Assembly (NCBI GenBank): GCA_021153985.1 | Contig: JAJKJM010000038.1 | Location: 1 to 49,515 of the forward strand | Reading direction: 5' to 3' | DNA length: 49,515 bases | Source: Polaromonas sp. | GTDB taxonomy: Bacteria; Pseudomonadota; Gammaproteobacteria; Burkholderiales; Burkholderiaceae_C | Part shown: one piece after another, positions 1-11,352 of the stretch | Layout of the letters: each line of letters starts with the position of its first letter | How positions within the stretch are numbered: position 1 is the stretch's first letter | The notes under the pieces: model-generated | Told to the model about the DNA's origin: nothing | The model's database searches: none | The model's input: only the letters and a program-made list of their open reading frames with translations | Made by a program: the position numbers and the translations under genes

Positions 1-2677
<2,677 letters not shown>

Positions 2678-2693
2678 TTCGCCGCGGCTTCAA

Positions 2694-2723
2694 ACAAAAA
2701 AGCGCCCTTGAGGCGCTTTTTTA
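2694..2723 (+). terminator. Rho-independent terminator after gap
   Basis: A perfect AGCGCC/GGCGCT stem with a five-base loop is flanked by a run of A before and six T after, so it can end transcription from both sides. It closes tkt-gap and may also stop readthrough from the protease gene on the other strand, whose stop codon is 18 bases further on. Confidence 0.9.
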
Positions 2724-2740
2724 TTGGACCTGGCCTTCCG

Positions 2741-3388
2741 CTAGATCGGCGAACCGTTCATCAGGATCACGCCGGTGATCATGCCGGCGGGAATGGAAAC
2801 GCCATAAGGTGTCTCTTGCGGGGGGTACTCCCTGTAGATCAATGAATCGTCTTTCGTGAACACAGGTCCCCGAAAGCTGGGGCTTACGGTATAGGCAAAT
2901 GGGTCGAACACATAGAGCTTCGTGATGACCACCCCGGCGCTACTGACGGTGGCGTCCATACCCGTGAGGACCACAGCATGGCCGATCTGTGGATTGGACT
3001 GATAGGTCAGCACCACGGGCTTTTTCTGCTTGAGCTGGTTGTACAAGACGGTCGGTAGCGGCGCGCCCATCACCATCTGACCTGAAACCACGGCATTTTT
3101 CCCATTAACATCCTGGAAGATCCCATTGGTGGACCGCACCATCTCCACAGGGTTTCCCGTCCCGCTCACGACCATGCCCTTGATGCGCTCCACGATCTTG
3201 TCCTGGGTGAGTTTGACTCCCTGATAGGACAACACCATCTCGGCGCTTGAGGCCCAGCACCAGAACGGGTCTTGTTGCCGCCGGTAGTGCTTGTCGAAAT
3301 CGGCCTTCGGAATACCGACAAACTCCGCCAGCACAACGGCCGGCAGGCATAAAAGTGCTAGAACGCTCCAGCGAAAAAAGTGGCGCAT
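2741..3388 (-). CDS. Exported papain-like cysteine protease (C70/AvrRpt2-like)
   Basis: A predicted secreted cysteine peptidase of 215 residues. The start at 3388 has a near-perfect AGGAGG ribosome site eight bases upstream and yields a signal peptide (residues 1-21, RR-free, hydrophobic core WSVLALLCLPAVVLA). The mature part carries the papain layout: Gln38, then Cys44 in the motif WCWASSAEM, His137 in IGHAVVLTG, and Asp162 in YVFDP. The spacing Gln-5-Cys matches the oxyanion-hole glutamine of papain enzymes, and the QxxxxxCWA signature is shared with the AvrRpt2 (C70) and C39-like families. Substrate is unknown; no inhibitor or secretion gene is next to it. It is divergent from the HipA-like gene. 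Family call is firm, biological role open (periplasmic or extracellular peptidase). Confidence 0.8.
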   Translation of the reverse strand: MRHFFRWSVLALLCLPAVVLAEFVGIPKADFDKHYRRQQDPFWCWASSAEMVLSYQGVKLTQDKIVERIKGMVVSGTGNPVEMVRSTNGIFQDVNGKNAVVSGQMVMGAPLPTVLYNQLKQKKPVVLTYQSNPQIGHAVVLTGMDATVSSAGVVITKLYVFDPFAYTVSPSFRGPVFTKDDSLIYREYPPQETPYGVSIPAGMITGVILMNGSPI

Positions 3389-3551
3389 CGGGATTCCCTC
3401 CTGGTTGTTGAACGCGGACTCAATCCGCGGCCGGCGGACATACGCCGATGGGACGACCATAGCCGTAGCGTCGAAAAGCCAAAGGCAAATATTCACCGCA
3501 TCAGGCCATTGGCGTTAAAAGCCGCTTTCGGATGCTTTTTTATGGGACAAG

Positions 3552-3637
3552 TATCTATTCATAATTTCTGCCATTCCGTCGAACTTTACCTATAATATAG
3601 GTCTCACTATTTATTCAAATATCTATTCATTTATTCA
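3552..3637 (+). promoter_or_regulatory. Promoter and repeated TATTCA boxes before the HipA-like gene
   Basis: An AT-rich island in otherwise GC-rich DNA. TATAAT at 3591-3596 is a perfect -10 hexamer placing a start near 3603; no good -35 is visible. An exact 11-base direct repeat TATCTATTCAT lies at 3552-3562 and 3620-3630, and the core TATTCA occurs four times (3556, 3612, 3624, 3632), on both sides of the -10. This is the expected look of an operator for autoregulation, and the downstream protein has its own winged helix. The promoter call is firm, the operator role is inference. Confidence 0.6.
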
Positions 3638-3641
3638 TTCG

Positions 3642-4967
3642 ATGTCCGCCTCCTTTCGTTCCTCCAGCACCGCCGAACGGGTCATTAGTGCGCTGCGCTC
3701 GCAAGGCGGCGTCGCGACCAGTGCCGAGCTGCAAGCCCAGCTGGGCCTGAGCCAGCCAACGGTTTCGCGGGCGCTGGCGCCGCTGATTGCGTCGGGTGAG
3801 GTGCGTAGCCTGGGTGCTGCGCGTTCCCGCCGCTATCTGCTCCCTCGCTACGTCGACGGCGTGGGTCGCGAGGTTCCGATCATGCGTGTGGATGCGCACG
3901 GCGTGGTCACGCCTTTGGGCCGTATGGTCCCATTGCCCGGTGGCGGGTTCTGGGTAGACGAAGCCGATGGCGTGAGCCGGCGGCATGATGATCTTCCCTG
4001 GTTTTTGAATGACATGCGGCCGCAGGGATTTATGGGCCGCACCTTTGCGGCGGCGCATCCCGAGCTGCAGCTTGCGGCCGACCCGCGCCGCTGGAGCGCC
4101 GACGACGCCCTGAAAGCGATGGCTGTCTATGGAGACGACCTGCCGGGCAATCTCATCGTGGGAGAGCAGGCCTTTGAGCGATACCACAGTCTGGCGCAAC
4201 GCGCATCGCGCGTCGGCTCCTGGCGCGACTATCCGGCCTTGGCAGAGGCTGCCATGCAAGGCACCCTGCCGGGCTCCTCTGCCGGGGGTGAGCAGCCCAA
4301 GTTTTGCACCGTCAGCGGCGGCCGCCATGTGCTGGTGAAGTTTTCCCCTGTCGGTGATTCCCCCGCCAGCGAGCGTTCACGCGACCTGCTGGTGTGTGAG
4401 CACCTGGCGCTGCAGATGCTCGGGCAGGCGGGTCATCCGGCGGCTTCGACGCAGGTCTTTTCTGCCGGCGGCCGTATCTTTCTGGAGTCAGAGCGGTTTG
4501 ACCGCACCGCCAAAGGCCGCATCGGCATGGTGTCGCTCGAAGTCTATAACGCTGAATATGTAGGCAAGATAGACAACTGGGCCGCGACGGCCAACCGCAT
4601 GGCCGACAGCCGGCTGCTGACGCCGGGCGATGCCGCACAGTTGCGTTTCCTTGAAGCCTTTGGCCTCCTGATTGCCAATACCGACCGCCATTACGGCAAT
4701 ATCTCCCTGCTGCTCAAAGACGACGACTGGTTCCTGTCGCCGACGTATGACATGCTGCCCATGCTGTATGCGCCCATCAACGGTGAAGTGGTCGAGCAGG
4801 ACTTTGCCAGGCGTCCGCTTCATCCCACCGCAGCTACGCTGGCCGAATGGGCGCAGGCTAAAGACCTGGCCATGGTGTTCTGGGGTGCTGCTGCGGCGCA
4901 GCCCCTGATCTCCAACGGCTTCAAGGCCATTGCCGCCCAAAATTTGCAGGTTCTGCAGTCGTTTTAG
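3642..4967 (+). CDS. yjjJ: HipA-like Ser/Thr kinase toxin with fused winged-helix domain (YjjJ/HipH type)
   Basis: A 441-residue protein matching E. coli YjjJ (HipH) in size and layout. Residues 10-70 form a winged helix-turn-helix (LGLSQPTVSRAL recognition helix), which in classic HipBA is supplied by the separate antitoxin HipB. The rest is a HipA kinase: P-loop-like SSAGGEQPKF (212-221), a likely ATP-binding lysine at 233, the catalytic IANTDRHYGN (Asp348, Asn353) and the metal-binding YDML (Asp370). E. coli YjjJ is reported as a growth-inhibiting Ser/Thr kinase; HipA phosphorylates glutamyl-tRNA synthetase, but the target here is unknown. No hipB-like partner gene is nearby, so regulation may rest on the fused domain and the TATTCA boxes upstream. 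No Shine-Dalgarno is obvious before the ATG. Confidence 0.85.
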   Translation: MSASFRSSSTAERVISALRSQGGVATSAELQAQLGLSQPTVSRALAPLIASGEVRSLGAARSRRYLLPRYVDGVGREVPIMRVDAHGVVTPLGRMVPLPGGGFWVDEADGVSRRHDDLPWFLNDMRPQGFMGRTFAAAHPELQLAADPRRWSADDALKAMAVYGDDLPGNLIVGEQAFERYHSLAQRASRVGSWRDYPALAEAAMQGTLPGSSAGGEQPKFCTVSGGRHVLVKFSPVGDSPASERSRDLLVCEHLALQMLGQAGHPAASTQVFSAGGRIFLESERFDRTAKGRIGMVSLEVYNAEYVGKIDNWAATANRMADSRLLTPGDAAQLRFLEAFGLLIANTDRHYGNISLLLKDDDWFLSPTYDMLPMLYAPINGEVVEQDFARRPLHPTAATLAEWAQAKDLAMVFWGAAAAQPLISNGFKAIAAQNLQVLQSF

Positions 4968-5086
4968 CGCCTGCTTTTTCTCCAGAGGTCCGCCGCAAAG
5001 TACGCAAACTCCGCGAAGCGCAGCAACTGCGGCTGACCGGGTCCGATAGGGCGGCCACCGCCGCGCCGAAGTGGGATTGACCCCGA

Positions 5087-5554
5087 TCAGCGGCTGAGAA
5101 GCCCGTCCGGGATGGCCAGCCCAGGCCGCTCATCATCCCAGGCCATGGCGCTCATCTTCCAGCCTTGCGGCGTCTTCACGAACTGCGTCGAGATCACGCC
5201 GCGGGCTTCAAAGGCCTTGCCGTTTTGTGTGCCGGCTTTGCCATAGGCGCTGTAGCGGTGTGCGATGTTGCCGAAGACTTGTGTCGTTTCCGACAGCTCC
5301 CACTCCTTGAAACGCGTCAGTTCGCCACTGGCCACCAGGGCCTGGCGCGGTGCGATGAACTGGGCGACGGTCGAGATTTCGGGCACTTGCGCCGTGTTTT
5401 TGATCAGGAGGCCCGCGTCAATGAAGAGTGTATGGATGGTCTCGTAAGGCGGCTTGCCGCCGGGCTCAAAAGACACGGCGTGAAAGAAATCGGCCGCCAG
5501 CTTGTCCAGCTCGCGCTTGACGGCTTCAGGGGCTGTCTGGGTCGTTGATTCCAT
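5087..5554 (-). CDS. NTF2-fold (SnoaL/DUF4440-like) protein
   Basis: A 155-residue soluble protein without signal peptide. The start at 5554 is supported by AGGAG six bases upstream; a longer frame to 5701 reads through a repeat element and low-complexity proline and is not credible. The order of secondary structure, a long helical N-terminus followed by the strand-rich part with GVISTQFVKTPQGWKMSAMAW, is typical of small NTF2-like proteins of the DUF4440/SnoaL type, which bind small hydrophobic ligands or serve as cyclase or isomerase scaffolds. The gene stands alone between the kinase gene (convergent, 119 bases away) and a repeat. Function is not assignable from sequence. Confidence 0.65.
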   Translation of the reverse strand: MESTTQTAPEAVKRELDKLAADFFHAVSFEPGGKPPYETIHTLFIDAGLLIKNTAQVPEISTVAQFIAPRQALVASGELTRFKEWELSETTQVFGNIAHRYSAYGKAGTQNGKAFEARGVISTQFVKTPQGWKMSAMAWDDERPGLAIPDGLLSR

Positions 5555-5673
5555 GGGGCGCTCCTCGGGTGGTGGCGGGAGTGTAGGCGCGCCCTGCCGC
5601 CGCGGGGGGGCGCGCGCTGAAGCCCCGGATGTGCCTGGGGCTACTGCACGTGGTTTTCCTTTGTTATTGAGCG

Positions 5674-5730
5674 TAAAAAGTGCATCTGGTCCAATAAGCA
5701 CCTGGGCAAGCAGCTATCAAATAGATAGCT
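5674..5730 (-). repeat. 3'-end repeat element, copy A
   Basis: Copy of a dispersed ~55-bp element. On the plus strand it begins AAAAAGTGC and ends with AGCTATC-AAATA-GATAGCT, a perfect 7-base inverted repeat at 5712-5718 and 5724-5730. Read on the minus strand it starts 18 bases after the pirin stop codon with the inverted repeat and ends in a T run. Confidence 0.8.
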
Positions 5731-5748
5731 ACACCGGCTTGGCCGCGG

Positions 5749-6810
5749 CTATTTGTCCGCTGGCCGCTCTTCACGCCCACCCGGGTGCCGCGCAAATCGC
5801 GACGGGTCGCGGCCATGCACGGGCGCCTCATCGGCAAACGACCAGCCGCCAAACTGCGTGCGCCGGTAGTCGGCCAGCGTTTGGGCAATCTCGGCCTGCG
5901 TGTTCATCACAAACGGGCCATATTGCACCACGGGCTCGCTGATCGGCTTGCCCTGCAGCATGAGGAACTCGGCTTCTTCGCCGCCGCTGTTGACCAGCTC
6001 TGCGTCCATGCCCGCACGCAGTTCGATGGCACTGCCGGACTGCACGGCCTGGCCACCTACCGCTGCTGATGCGCCTTTGAAGAAATACAGCTGGCGCCGC
6101 GTGCCATCGCCTTTCGCGGCGGGCAATGTCCAGCGCGCGCCCGGCGCCATGCGTATCGTCCAGATCGCCACGTCGGCATCCGCCTGTGCGGCCCACGAAT
6201 CGGGCGGCGGCGGCAGCGGCGCTGCATCGGCGCCTTGCACGCGGCCCGCGATGACGGCCACCTCGGTGCTGCGGCCATCGGCATCCTTCAGGCTCAGGCG
6301 CGGAATGTCCTGCGACCAGAGCATGGTGAAGTGCGGCTCGCTCATCTTGCCCGTGGCCGGCAGGTTCAGCCAGATCTGGAACAGCTCCAGCGGGTTCGGG
6401 TTCTGCGCATCCAGCAGCGGAAACATTTCGGAATGCACGACGCCTTTGCCGGCGGTCAGCCACTGCACATCCCCGCGGCCAAAGCGCGCGGTCGCGCCCA
6501 GCGAATCGGAATGGTCGATCAGCCCCTTGCGCACAATGGTCACGGTCTCAAAGCCGCGGTGCGGGTGCGCCGGAAAGCCCGGCACCGTGCTGCCGTGGTA
6601 CATGCTCCAGCCATCCTTGCGCGCAAAGTCCTGGCCGATGTCGCGGCCGGCCAGCGAGGCGTCCGGGCCCATCTGCGCATTGGCGCGCGGATAGGCGTCG
6701 TCGTGGTACACGCAAAAGAGAAAAGGGTCGATGGTGGTCCACGGAAAGCCGAGGGGCTTGACCGTGATGACAGGGTGAGCGATGGAACTTGCGGCGAGGT
6801 CGGCAGGCAT
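5749..6810 (-). CDS. Pirin family protein
   Basis: A 353-residue bicupin of the pirin family; bacterial and human members bind a metal in the N-terminal cupin and some act as quercetin dioxygenase. Visible signatures are FPAHPHRGFETVTIVRKG (metal-ligand histidines and conserved HPHRGFET), GDVQWLTAGKGVVHSE and ELFQIWLNLP in the N-terminal cupin, and the C-terminal cupin ending in YGPFVMNTQAEI. It is longer than the common ~290 residues. The start at 6810 is preferred to the one at 6840 because AAAGG lies just before it and pirins start close to this point. Monocistronic, with repeat copies on both sides. Likely a redox or stress-related dioxygenase; substrate unknown. Confidence 0.9.
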   Translation of the reverse strand: MPADLAASSIAHPVITVKPLGFPWTTIDPFLFCVYHDDAYPRANAQMGPDASLAGRDIGQDFARKDGWSMYHGSTVPGFPAHPHRGFETVTIVRKGLIDHSDSLGATARFGRGDVQWLTAGKGVVHSEMFPLLDAQNPNPLELFQIWLNLPATGKMSEPHFTMLWSQDIPRLSLKDADGRSTEVAVIAGRVQGADAAPLPPPPDSWAAQADADVAIWTIRMAPGARWTLPAAKGDGTRRQLYFFKGASAAVGGQAVQSGSAIELRAGMDAELVNSGGEEAEFLMLQGKPISEPVVQYGPFVMNTQAEIAQTLADYRRTQFGGWSFADEAPVHGRDPSRFARHPGGREERPADK

Positions 6811-6919
6811 GAAAAGGCCTTTCTGGCGTGAGAATTTCAAAGAACCTAGCTGAGGCCAGGCGCGGCCCTTTCAAGCTGCGCCGCCGGCACATCAAGGGGC
6901 CGGCGCCAGCCGCTTACAA

Positions 6920-6977
6920 GAAAACAGGCCTGCAGCCCTTACCCTGCATGCGCAAGCCGCTATAAAATCAATAGCGG
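6920..6977 (-). repeat. 3'-end repeat element, copy B
   Basis: Second copy: AAAACAGGCCTGCAGCCC followed by CCGCTAT (6957-6963) and ATAGCGG (6971-6977), a perfect 7-base inverted repeat. It lies 27 bases downstream of the minus-strand stop codon of the ABC permease. Confidence 0.8.
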
Positions 6978-7003
6978 ATGGGGTGGTCTTACGCAGCCCG
7001 ACC

Positions 7004-7765
7004 TCAGGCCTTCAACTTCCAGCCGGTGCGGAAGATCCACCACACCGCGCTCAGGCACAGCGCCAGGAAGCCCACAATGGCCGCGACGCTGATGCCCACA
7101 TTGACATCGGCCACGCCGTAAAAGCTCCAGCGGAACCCGCTGATCAGGTAGACCACCGGATTGAACAGCGCGATGTTTTGCCACAGCGGCGGCAGCATAT
7201 TGATGGAGTAGAACGCGCCGCCCAGAAAGGTCAGCGGCGTCACCACCATCATCGGCACGACTTGCAGCTTCTGGAAGTTGTCGGCCCACAGCCCGATGAT
7301 GAAGCCGAACAGGCTGAAGGTCAGCGCGGTCAGCAGCAGGAAGCACAGCATCCAGAAAGGGTGTGCAATGCTGTACGGCACAAAGAGGCGCGCTGTCGCC
7401 AGGATCAGAAGGCCCAGCAAGACGGACTTGCTCGCCGCCGCGCCTACGTAGCCCATCACTACTTCCATCGACGACACCGGTGCCGACAGCAGCTCATAAA
7501 TCGTCCCCGACCATTTCGGCATGTAGATGCCGAAGGCGGCATTGGAGATGCTCTCGTTGAGCAGCGACAGCATGACCAGCCCTGGAATGATGAAGGCGCC
7601 GTAGCGGATGCCGTCGATGTCCCCCATGCGTGAGCCGATGGCGGCGCCGAACACCACAAAATAAAGTGAGGTCGAGATCACCGGCGAGGCGATGGATTGC
7701 ATCAGCGTGCGGAAGGTGCGCGCCATTTCAAAGCGATAGATCGCGCGGACGGCGTTCCAGTTCAT
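7004..7765 (-). CDS. yadH: ABC-2 type transporter permease (YadH-like)
   Basis: Membrane subunit of an ABC-2 exporter, 253 residues with six predicted membrane helices (for example ARLFVPY... and [17 protein letters not shown]). The conserved [20 protein letters not shown] followed by [12 protein letters not shown] is typical of the YadH/NodJ-like branch. Its ATG overlaps the TGA of the ATPase gene (ATGA at 7762-7765), so the two are translationally coupled and form one transporter. E. coli YadGH is the nearest model in size and order; its substrate is not known, and members of this fold export drugs, polysaccharide or lipid-linked compounds. Confidence 0.88.
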   Translation of the reverse strand: MNWNAVRAIYRFEMARTFRTLMQSIASPVISTSLYFVVFGAAIGSRMGDIDGIRYGAFIIPGLVMLSLLNESISNAAFGIYMPKWSGTIYELLSAPVSSMEVVMGYVGAAASKSVLLGLLILATARLFVPYSIAHPFWMLCFLLLTALTFSLFGFIIGLWADNFQKLQVVPMMVVTPLTFLGGAFYSINMLPPLWQNIALFNPVVYLISGFRWSFYGVADVNVGISVAAIVGFLALCLSAVWWIFRTGWKLKA

Positions 7766-8748
7766 GCGGCCTCCTTCGTGGTGACGGGTGTGGCGGTGGC
7801 GGTGGCGGAGGTGGCGGATTTGTCGGCATGCACCAGGCTCACGAAGATGTCTTCGAGCGAGCTCTCGCTCGAATGCAAATCCTTGAAGTCGATGCCGAGT
7901 TCGGCCAGCTGCTTCAGCAAGGGCGCGATACCGGTCTCTTCGGTCTGCGTGTCGAAGGTGTAGACCAGGGTGCGTCCCTCGCCGGCGAGCTCAAGCGGCA
8001 GCCCCGCCAGAGCGGCCGGAATGCTTTGCAGTGGCGTCTGCAGCTGCAGGCTTAATTGCTTCTTGCCGAGCTTGCGCATCAGCACTGCCTTGTCTTCGAC
8101 CAGAATCAGCTCGCCCTTGTTGATCACGCCGATGCGGTCGGCCATTTCTTCGGCCTCCTCGATGTAGTGCGTGGTCAGGATGATGGTGACGCCGCTTTCG
8201 CGCAGGTCCCGCACCATTTGCCACATGCCCTTGCGCAGCTCGACATCGACCCCCGCGCTGGGCTCATCCAGGAACAGGACGGTGGGCTCGTGCGACAGCG
8301 CCTTGGCAATCAGCACCCGGCGCTTCATGCCGCCGGACAGCGTCATGATCTTGCTGTCCTTCTTGTCCCACAGCGACAGGTCACGCAGCACTTTTTCGAT
8401 ATAGGCCGGATCGGGCGACTTGCCGAACAGGCCGCGGCTGAAACTCACGGTGGACCACACGGTCTCGAAGGCATCGGTCGACAACTCCTGCGGCACCAGG
8501 CCGATCTTGGCGCGCGCGGCGCGGTAGTCACGGACGATGTCGTGCCCGTCGACGGTCACACGGCCCGAGCTCGGGTTGACGATGCCGCAGATGATGCTGA
8601 TCAGCGTGGTCTTGCCCGCGCCGTTGGGGCCGAGCAGCGCGAAGATCTCGCCGCGCCGGATGTCCAGGTCGACCGACTTCAACGCATGAAAGCCCGAAGC
8701 GTAGGTTTTGCCCAGTTGCTGGATGGAAATAATGGGTTGCACGCGCAT
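7762..8748 (-). CDS. yadG: ABC transporter ATP-binding protein (YadG-like)
   Basis: ATPase partner of the downstream permease, 328 residues. Walker [11 protein letters not shown]-loop VPQELS, signature LSGGMKRRV, Walker [13 protein letters not shown] and the H-loop [10 protein letters not shown] are all intact, so the protein should hydrolyse ATP. After residue ~235 comes the ~90-residue extension usual for single-ATPase ABC-2 exporters, ending in [12 protein letters not shown]. The start at 8748 gives the normal N-terminus; the ribosome site is poor. Two-gene operon with yadH through a four-base overlap. Confidence 0.9.
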   Translation of the reverse strand: MRVQPIISIQQLGKTYASGFHALKSVDLDIRRGEIFALLGPNGAGKTTLISIICGIVNPSSGRVTVDGHDIVRDYRAARAKIGLVPQELSTDAFETVWSTVSFSRGLFGKSPDPAYIEKVLRDLSLWDKKDSKIMTLSGGMKRRVLIAKALSHEPTVLFLDEPSAGVDVELRKGMWQMVRDLRESGVTIILTTHYIEEAEEMADRIGVINKGELILVEDKAVLMRKLGKKQLSLQLQTPLQSIPAALAGLPLELAGEGRTLVYTFDTQTEETGIAPLLKQLAELGIDFKDLHSSESSLEDIFVSLVHADKSATSATATATPVTTKEAA

Positions 8749-8884
8749 CCTGAGGTGAAGGGGGTGCCAGAAGACAGAACCCGGAAAGGGAAGAGGTCCG
8801 GATTATTCTATAGAGCGGCGGTGAAAAAGTGCACGCAAGGGTTTTCCGGGCGTGGCCGCCCGTGCCCTGTCTGCCGCCCGTACA

Positions 8885-9514
8885 TCACGCCGCCTGGGCG
8901 GCCTGCAGGGGCGGAAAGGGTTCGCGCCAGGCTGGCAGCGCGTCAAGCCGCGCATGCCAGCGGCGAATCTCGGGAAAGTTTTCCAGCGGCATCCCGGTCT
9001 TGCCCGCGTAAGGCAGCGTGATCCCCACCGCAAAATCCGCCACGCTCAGCGCGTCGCCCACCAGGTAGCGCCGCCCTTTCAGGTGAGCATCCAGCACCTT
9101 GGCGTAGCGCTCAAACCCCGGCGTCGCTTTTTCCGTCTCCGCAGCGTCGGGCTTGCCAATGCCAAAGCGCGGCTTGATGATGTGCTCGAAATAAAACACG
9201 CTGGCCAGCGGCGCAAACTCGGTGGCGTCCCACATCAGCCAGCGCATCACCTCGATGCGGCGCGCGTCCTTGGGCCACAAGTCCGAGCCGGCTTTCTCGG
9301 CCAGGTGGCACATGATGGCGTTCGATTCCCAGAGAACAAGATCCGCGTCGACCAGCACCGGCACCTTGGCGTTCGGGTTCATCGCGCGGAACTCCGGCGT
9401 GCGGTGCTCGCCCATGCCCAGCTCCACCCAGATGAATTCCACGGGCGACTGCAAATGCCGGGCGAGAGCGCAGACCTTGCGCGGGTTCAGCGTGTCTGAG
9501 TAATAAAGCTTCAT
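8885..9514 (-). CDS. Glutathione S-transferase family protein
   Basis: A 209-residue cytosolic GST. The N-terminal thioredoxin-like domain begins [18 protein letters not shown] and contains the cis-proline of NAKVPVLVD and the glutathione-contacting [12 protein letters not shown]; the helical C-terminal domain has [14 protein letters not shown], the conserved N-capping motif. A GAAGGA ribosome site precedes the ATG. It is the last gene of a five-gene minus-strand operon of small proteins (11281 to 8885), with 21 bases between it and the YCII gene. Likely conjugation or thiol-dependent removal of an electrophile; substrate unknown. Confidence 0.9.
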   Translation of the reverse strand: MKLYYSDTLNPRKVCALARHLQSPVEFIWVELGMGEHRTPEFRAMNPNAKVPVLVDADLVLWESNAIMCHLAEKAGSDLWPKDARRIEVMRWLMWDATEFAPLASVFYFEHIIKPRFGIGKPDAAETEKATPGFERYAKVLDAHLKGRRYLVGDALSVADFAVGITLPYAGKTGMPLENFPEIRRWHARLDALPAWREPFPPLQAAQAA

Positions 9515-9535
9515 GCGGGATTCCTTCAGGGGGTT

Positions 9536-9883
9536 TCAGGCCGCCATGCGCGGCAAGTCGGACCACACCGGCCTGACCTCGATCGTCGCGGCCCTGGCCA
9601 TGGGATGGCTGGCGGCAATGTCGACGGCTTGCTGCATGGTGGCGCATTCAATCAGCCCGTAGGCCGCGATTTTTTCAGCGCTGTCGGTGAAAGGGCCGTC
9701 AGTCAGCACCACCTTGCCCTTGCGCACGCGTACGGTGGCCGCTTCCGCGGGCGGGCGCAGCGGGTTGCCGTGCTTGAGAATGCCGCGGCCTTCCATGTCC
9801 TTGACCCAGGCGCCGATCTCGCCGACCAGCGCTGGGGTGGGCGCAAAGGTTGCGTCGTGGCAGATGATGAGCAGGTACTGCAT
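9536..9883 (-). CDS. YCII-related (DGPF-domain) protein
   Basis: A 115-residue protein of the YCII/DGPF family, recognised by the TDGPFTDSAEKIAAYGL signature and the ferredoxin-like fold pattern starting MQYLLIICHD. Such proteins are found next to ECF sigma factors, VOC proteins and GSTs; their reaction is not settled, though a His/Asp pair in YciI-type proteins suggests catalysis. It starts seven bases after the stop of the upstream VOC gene, so it is surely in the same operon. Confidence 0.85.
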   Translation of the reverse strand: MQYLLIICHDATFAPTPALVGEIGAWVKDMEGRGILKHGNPLRPPAEAATVRVRKGKVVLTDGPFTDSAEKIAAYGLIECATMQQAVDIAASHPMARAATIEVRPVWSDLPRMAA

Positions 9884-9890
9884 CGCCGCT

Positions 9891-10325
9891 TCAGGGCATG
9901 GGTTTGGGCATGATCACCATCCACGACACGCCAAAGCGGTCGGCCACCATGCCAAAGGACGAGGCGAAGAATGTCTCGCCCATGGGCATTTCGACCTTGC
10001 CGCCGTCGGCCAGCGCATTAAAGAGGCGCCTGGCTTCGGCGTCGCTGGGTGCGGTGAGCGACAGCGAGATGCCCTTGAACTCCGGCTTGCCGCCGCCCAT
10101 GCCGTCGGAGGCCATGAGCTCCGTCTCGCCGATCTTGAAGCTGGCGTGCATGACGCTGTTGGGGTCGGGCGCCGGGCCGCCGCCGGGGCCGCAGCCGTCG
10201 GCCATGGGTTCGGGGTTTTCCTTGAAGCGCATCATCATCGTGACCTGCGCGCCCAGCGTCTTGCGATAGAACTCGATGGCCTCTTCGCAGCGGCCGTTAA
10301 AAAAGAGATACGACTGAACTAGCAT
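9891..10325 (-). CDS. VOC-family (PhnB-like) protein
   Basis: A 144-residue glyoxalase/bleomycin-resistance-fold protein of the PhnB-like group: LFFNGRCEEAIEFYRKTLGA at the N-terminus, SVMHASFKIGETELMASD in the middle, DRFGVSWMVIM at the end. PhnB-like proteins usually lack a proven reaction. The start at 10325 has AAAGGA seven bases upstream, better than the upstream ATG at 10397, which would run into the preceding gene. Third gene of the operon. A glycine/proline-rich loop (GCGPGGGPAPDP) is inserted where other members are shorter. Confidence 0.87.
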   Translation of the reverse strand: MLVQSYLFFNGRCEEAIEFYRKTLGAQVTMMMRFKENPEPMADGCGPGGGPAPDPNSVMHASFKIGETELMASDGMGGGKPEFKGISLSLTAPSDAEARRLFNALADGGKVEMPMGETFFASSFGMVADRFGVSWMVIMPKPMP

Positions 10326-10363
10326 GATGTTTCCTTTCGTGGTGGATGGGTTGGGGGTGTGAT

Positions 10364-10795
10364 TCAGCGCGGGAACAGGGCGGCCGTTGCCGGCCATTCG
10401 GCGCGGCGCGCGGGCGCAGCCGAGGCAGATGCCGAAGTAGCCGCCGCGGGCAGGGCCGGCCGCGTGTCGCGGCCGAAGTACACCTGCACCTCCATGAGCT
10501 TGCCGTTCTCAAAACGGAACCACTCCGTATTGCGGAATTTTTTGCCCGTGGTGCTTTCGGCCTCATAACGTATGAAGGCTTCGCCGCCCTGCTCAAAAAT
10601 CTTTTCTACCGTGATGCGGCGCAGCGTGCGGCTGTTGGGCCAGCAACGTGCGAAGTAAGCGGCGCGGTTGATGCGGTCGTCCAGCGGGCTGCTGAAGGTG
10701 AAGCGCTCGTCCAGCATGTCCTCAAGGACCTGCCGGTCTTGGGTTTCGTAGGCCGAGAAATAGCGGCGCACGAGAGTGGTGATGGAAGTTGCCAT
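10364..10795 (-). CDS. NTF2-like/SnoaL nuclear transport factor 2 family protein
   Basis: A 143-residue NTF2-fold protein. The first ~110 residues follow the family pattern: LVRRYFSAYETQDRQVLEDM, then FTFSSPLDD, YFARCWPNS and NTEWFRFENGKLMEVQVYFG. The last ~30 residues are an Ala/Ser/Pro-rich tail that probably is unstructured. It begins 12 bases after the stop of the upstream VOC gene and precedes the next VOC gene by 38 bases, in the same operon. Likely a small-molecule binding or isomerase-like protein; no catalytic assignment is possible. Confidence 0.8.
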   Translation of the reverse strand: MATSITTLVRRYFSAYETQDRQVLEDMLDERFTFSSPLDDRINRAAYFARCWPNSRTLRRITVEKIFEQGGEAFIRYEAESTTGKKFRNTEWFRFENGKLMEVQVYFGRDTRPALPAAATSASASAAPARRAEWPATAALFPR

Positions 10796-10807
10796 GATGC
10801 GCGGCTT

Positions 10808-11281
10808 TCAAGCCCTGTCGTAAGCCTCTTGCAGGCCCTTGATATTGATCTTGTGCATGCCCAGCATGGCTTTCATCACCGCGCCCGACTTGGCCGGGTT
10901 CTTGTCGCCCAGCAATTCGCCGAGCACGGACGGGATGATCTGCCACGACAGGCCGAACTTGTCTTGCACCCAGCCGCACTGGTTGGGCGCGCCGCCGGCC
11001 GAGAGCTTGTCCCACAGCTCGTCCACTTCGGCCTGCGTCTTGCAGTCCACAAACAGCGAGATCGCCGGCGTGAACTTGAAATGCGGGCCGCCGTTGAGCG
11101 CCATGAACTCCTGGCCTTCCAGCAGGAAAGTGCCGGTCATGACCGAACCTTCGGGTCCCGGGCCTTCCTTGCCGTAGCGCCTGAGCATGGTGATCTTCGA
11201 ATTTTTGAAAATCGAGACGTAAAAGTTCATGGCTTCCTCCGCCTGATCGTTAAACCAGAGGAAAGGGGTGATTTTCTGCAT
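10808..11281 (-). CDS. VOC-family (PhnB-like) protein, first gene of operon
   Basis: A 157-residue PhnB-like VOC protein (the group once annotated as 3-demethylubiquinone 3-methyltransferase domain). Characteristic parts are [35 protein letters not shown] and [19 protein letters not shown] six bases before the ATG supports the start. It is the promoter-proximal gene of the five-gene operon and faces the tetR gene across a 137-base intergenic region with twin palindromes, so control by that regulator is likely. Confidence 0.9.
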   Translation of the reverse strand: MQKITPFLWFNDQAEEAMNFYVSIFKNSKITMLRRYGKEGPGPEGSVMTGTFLLEGQEFMALNGGPHFKFTPAISLFVDCKTQAEVDELWDKLSAGGAPNQCGWVQDKFGLSWQIIPSVLGELLGDKNPAKSGAVMKAMLGMHKINIKGLQEAYDRA

Positions 11282-11352
11282 GGTCCGGCTCCTGGAGATG
11301 AAAGGGTGTCACTGCTGGAAAAGGCTTGTGCGGCGACCCAATCAGCAGTATT

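Noticed and set aside
5555..5701. Longer N-terminus for the NTF2-like protein
   Set aside because: It would read through repeat copy A and a Pro/Arg-rich stretch, while AGGAG supports the start at 5554.
8749..8884. Possible eighth copy of the 3'-end element (GAAAAAGTGCACGCAAGGG)
   Set aside because: Only the AAAAAGTGC part is similar; the CAGCCC block and the GCTAT/ATAGC arms are missing.
8056..9021. Plus-strand open frame of 321 codons opposite yadG and the GST gene
   Set aside because: It crosses two well-supported minus-strand genes and lacks any recognisable domain.
10808..11281. Ubiquinone methyltransferase UbiG-like function for the VOC gene
   Set aside because: The old 3-demethylubiquinone methyltransferase label for PhnB-like proteins is a mis-annotation; no SAM-binding motif is present.
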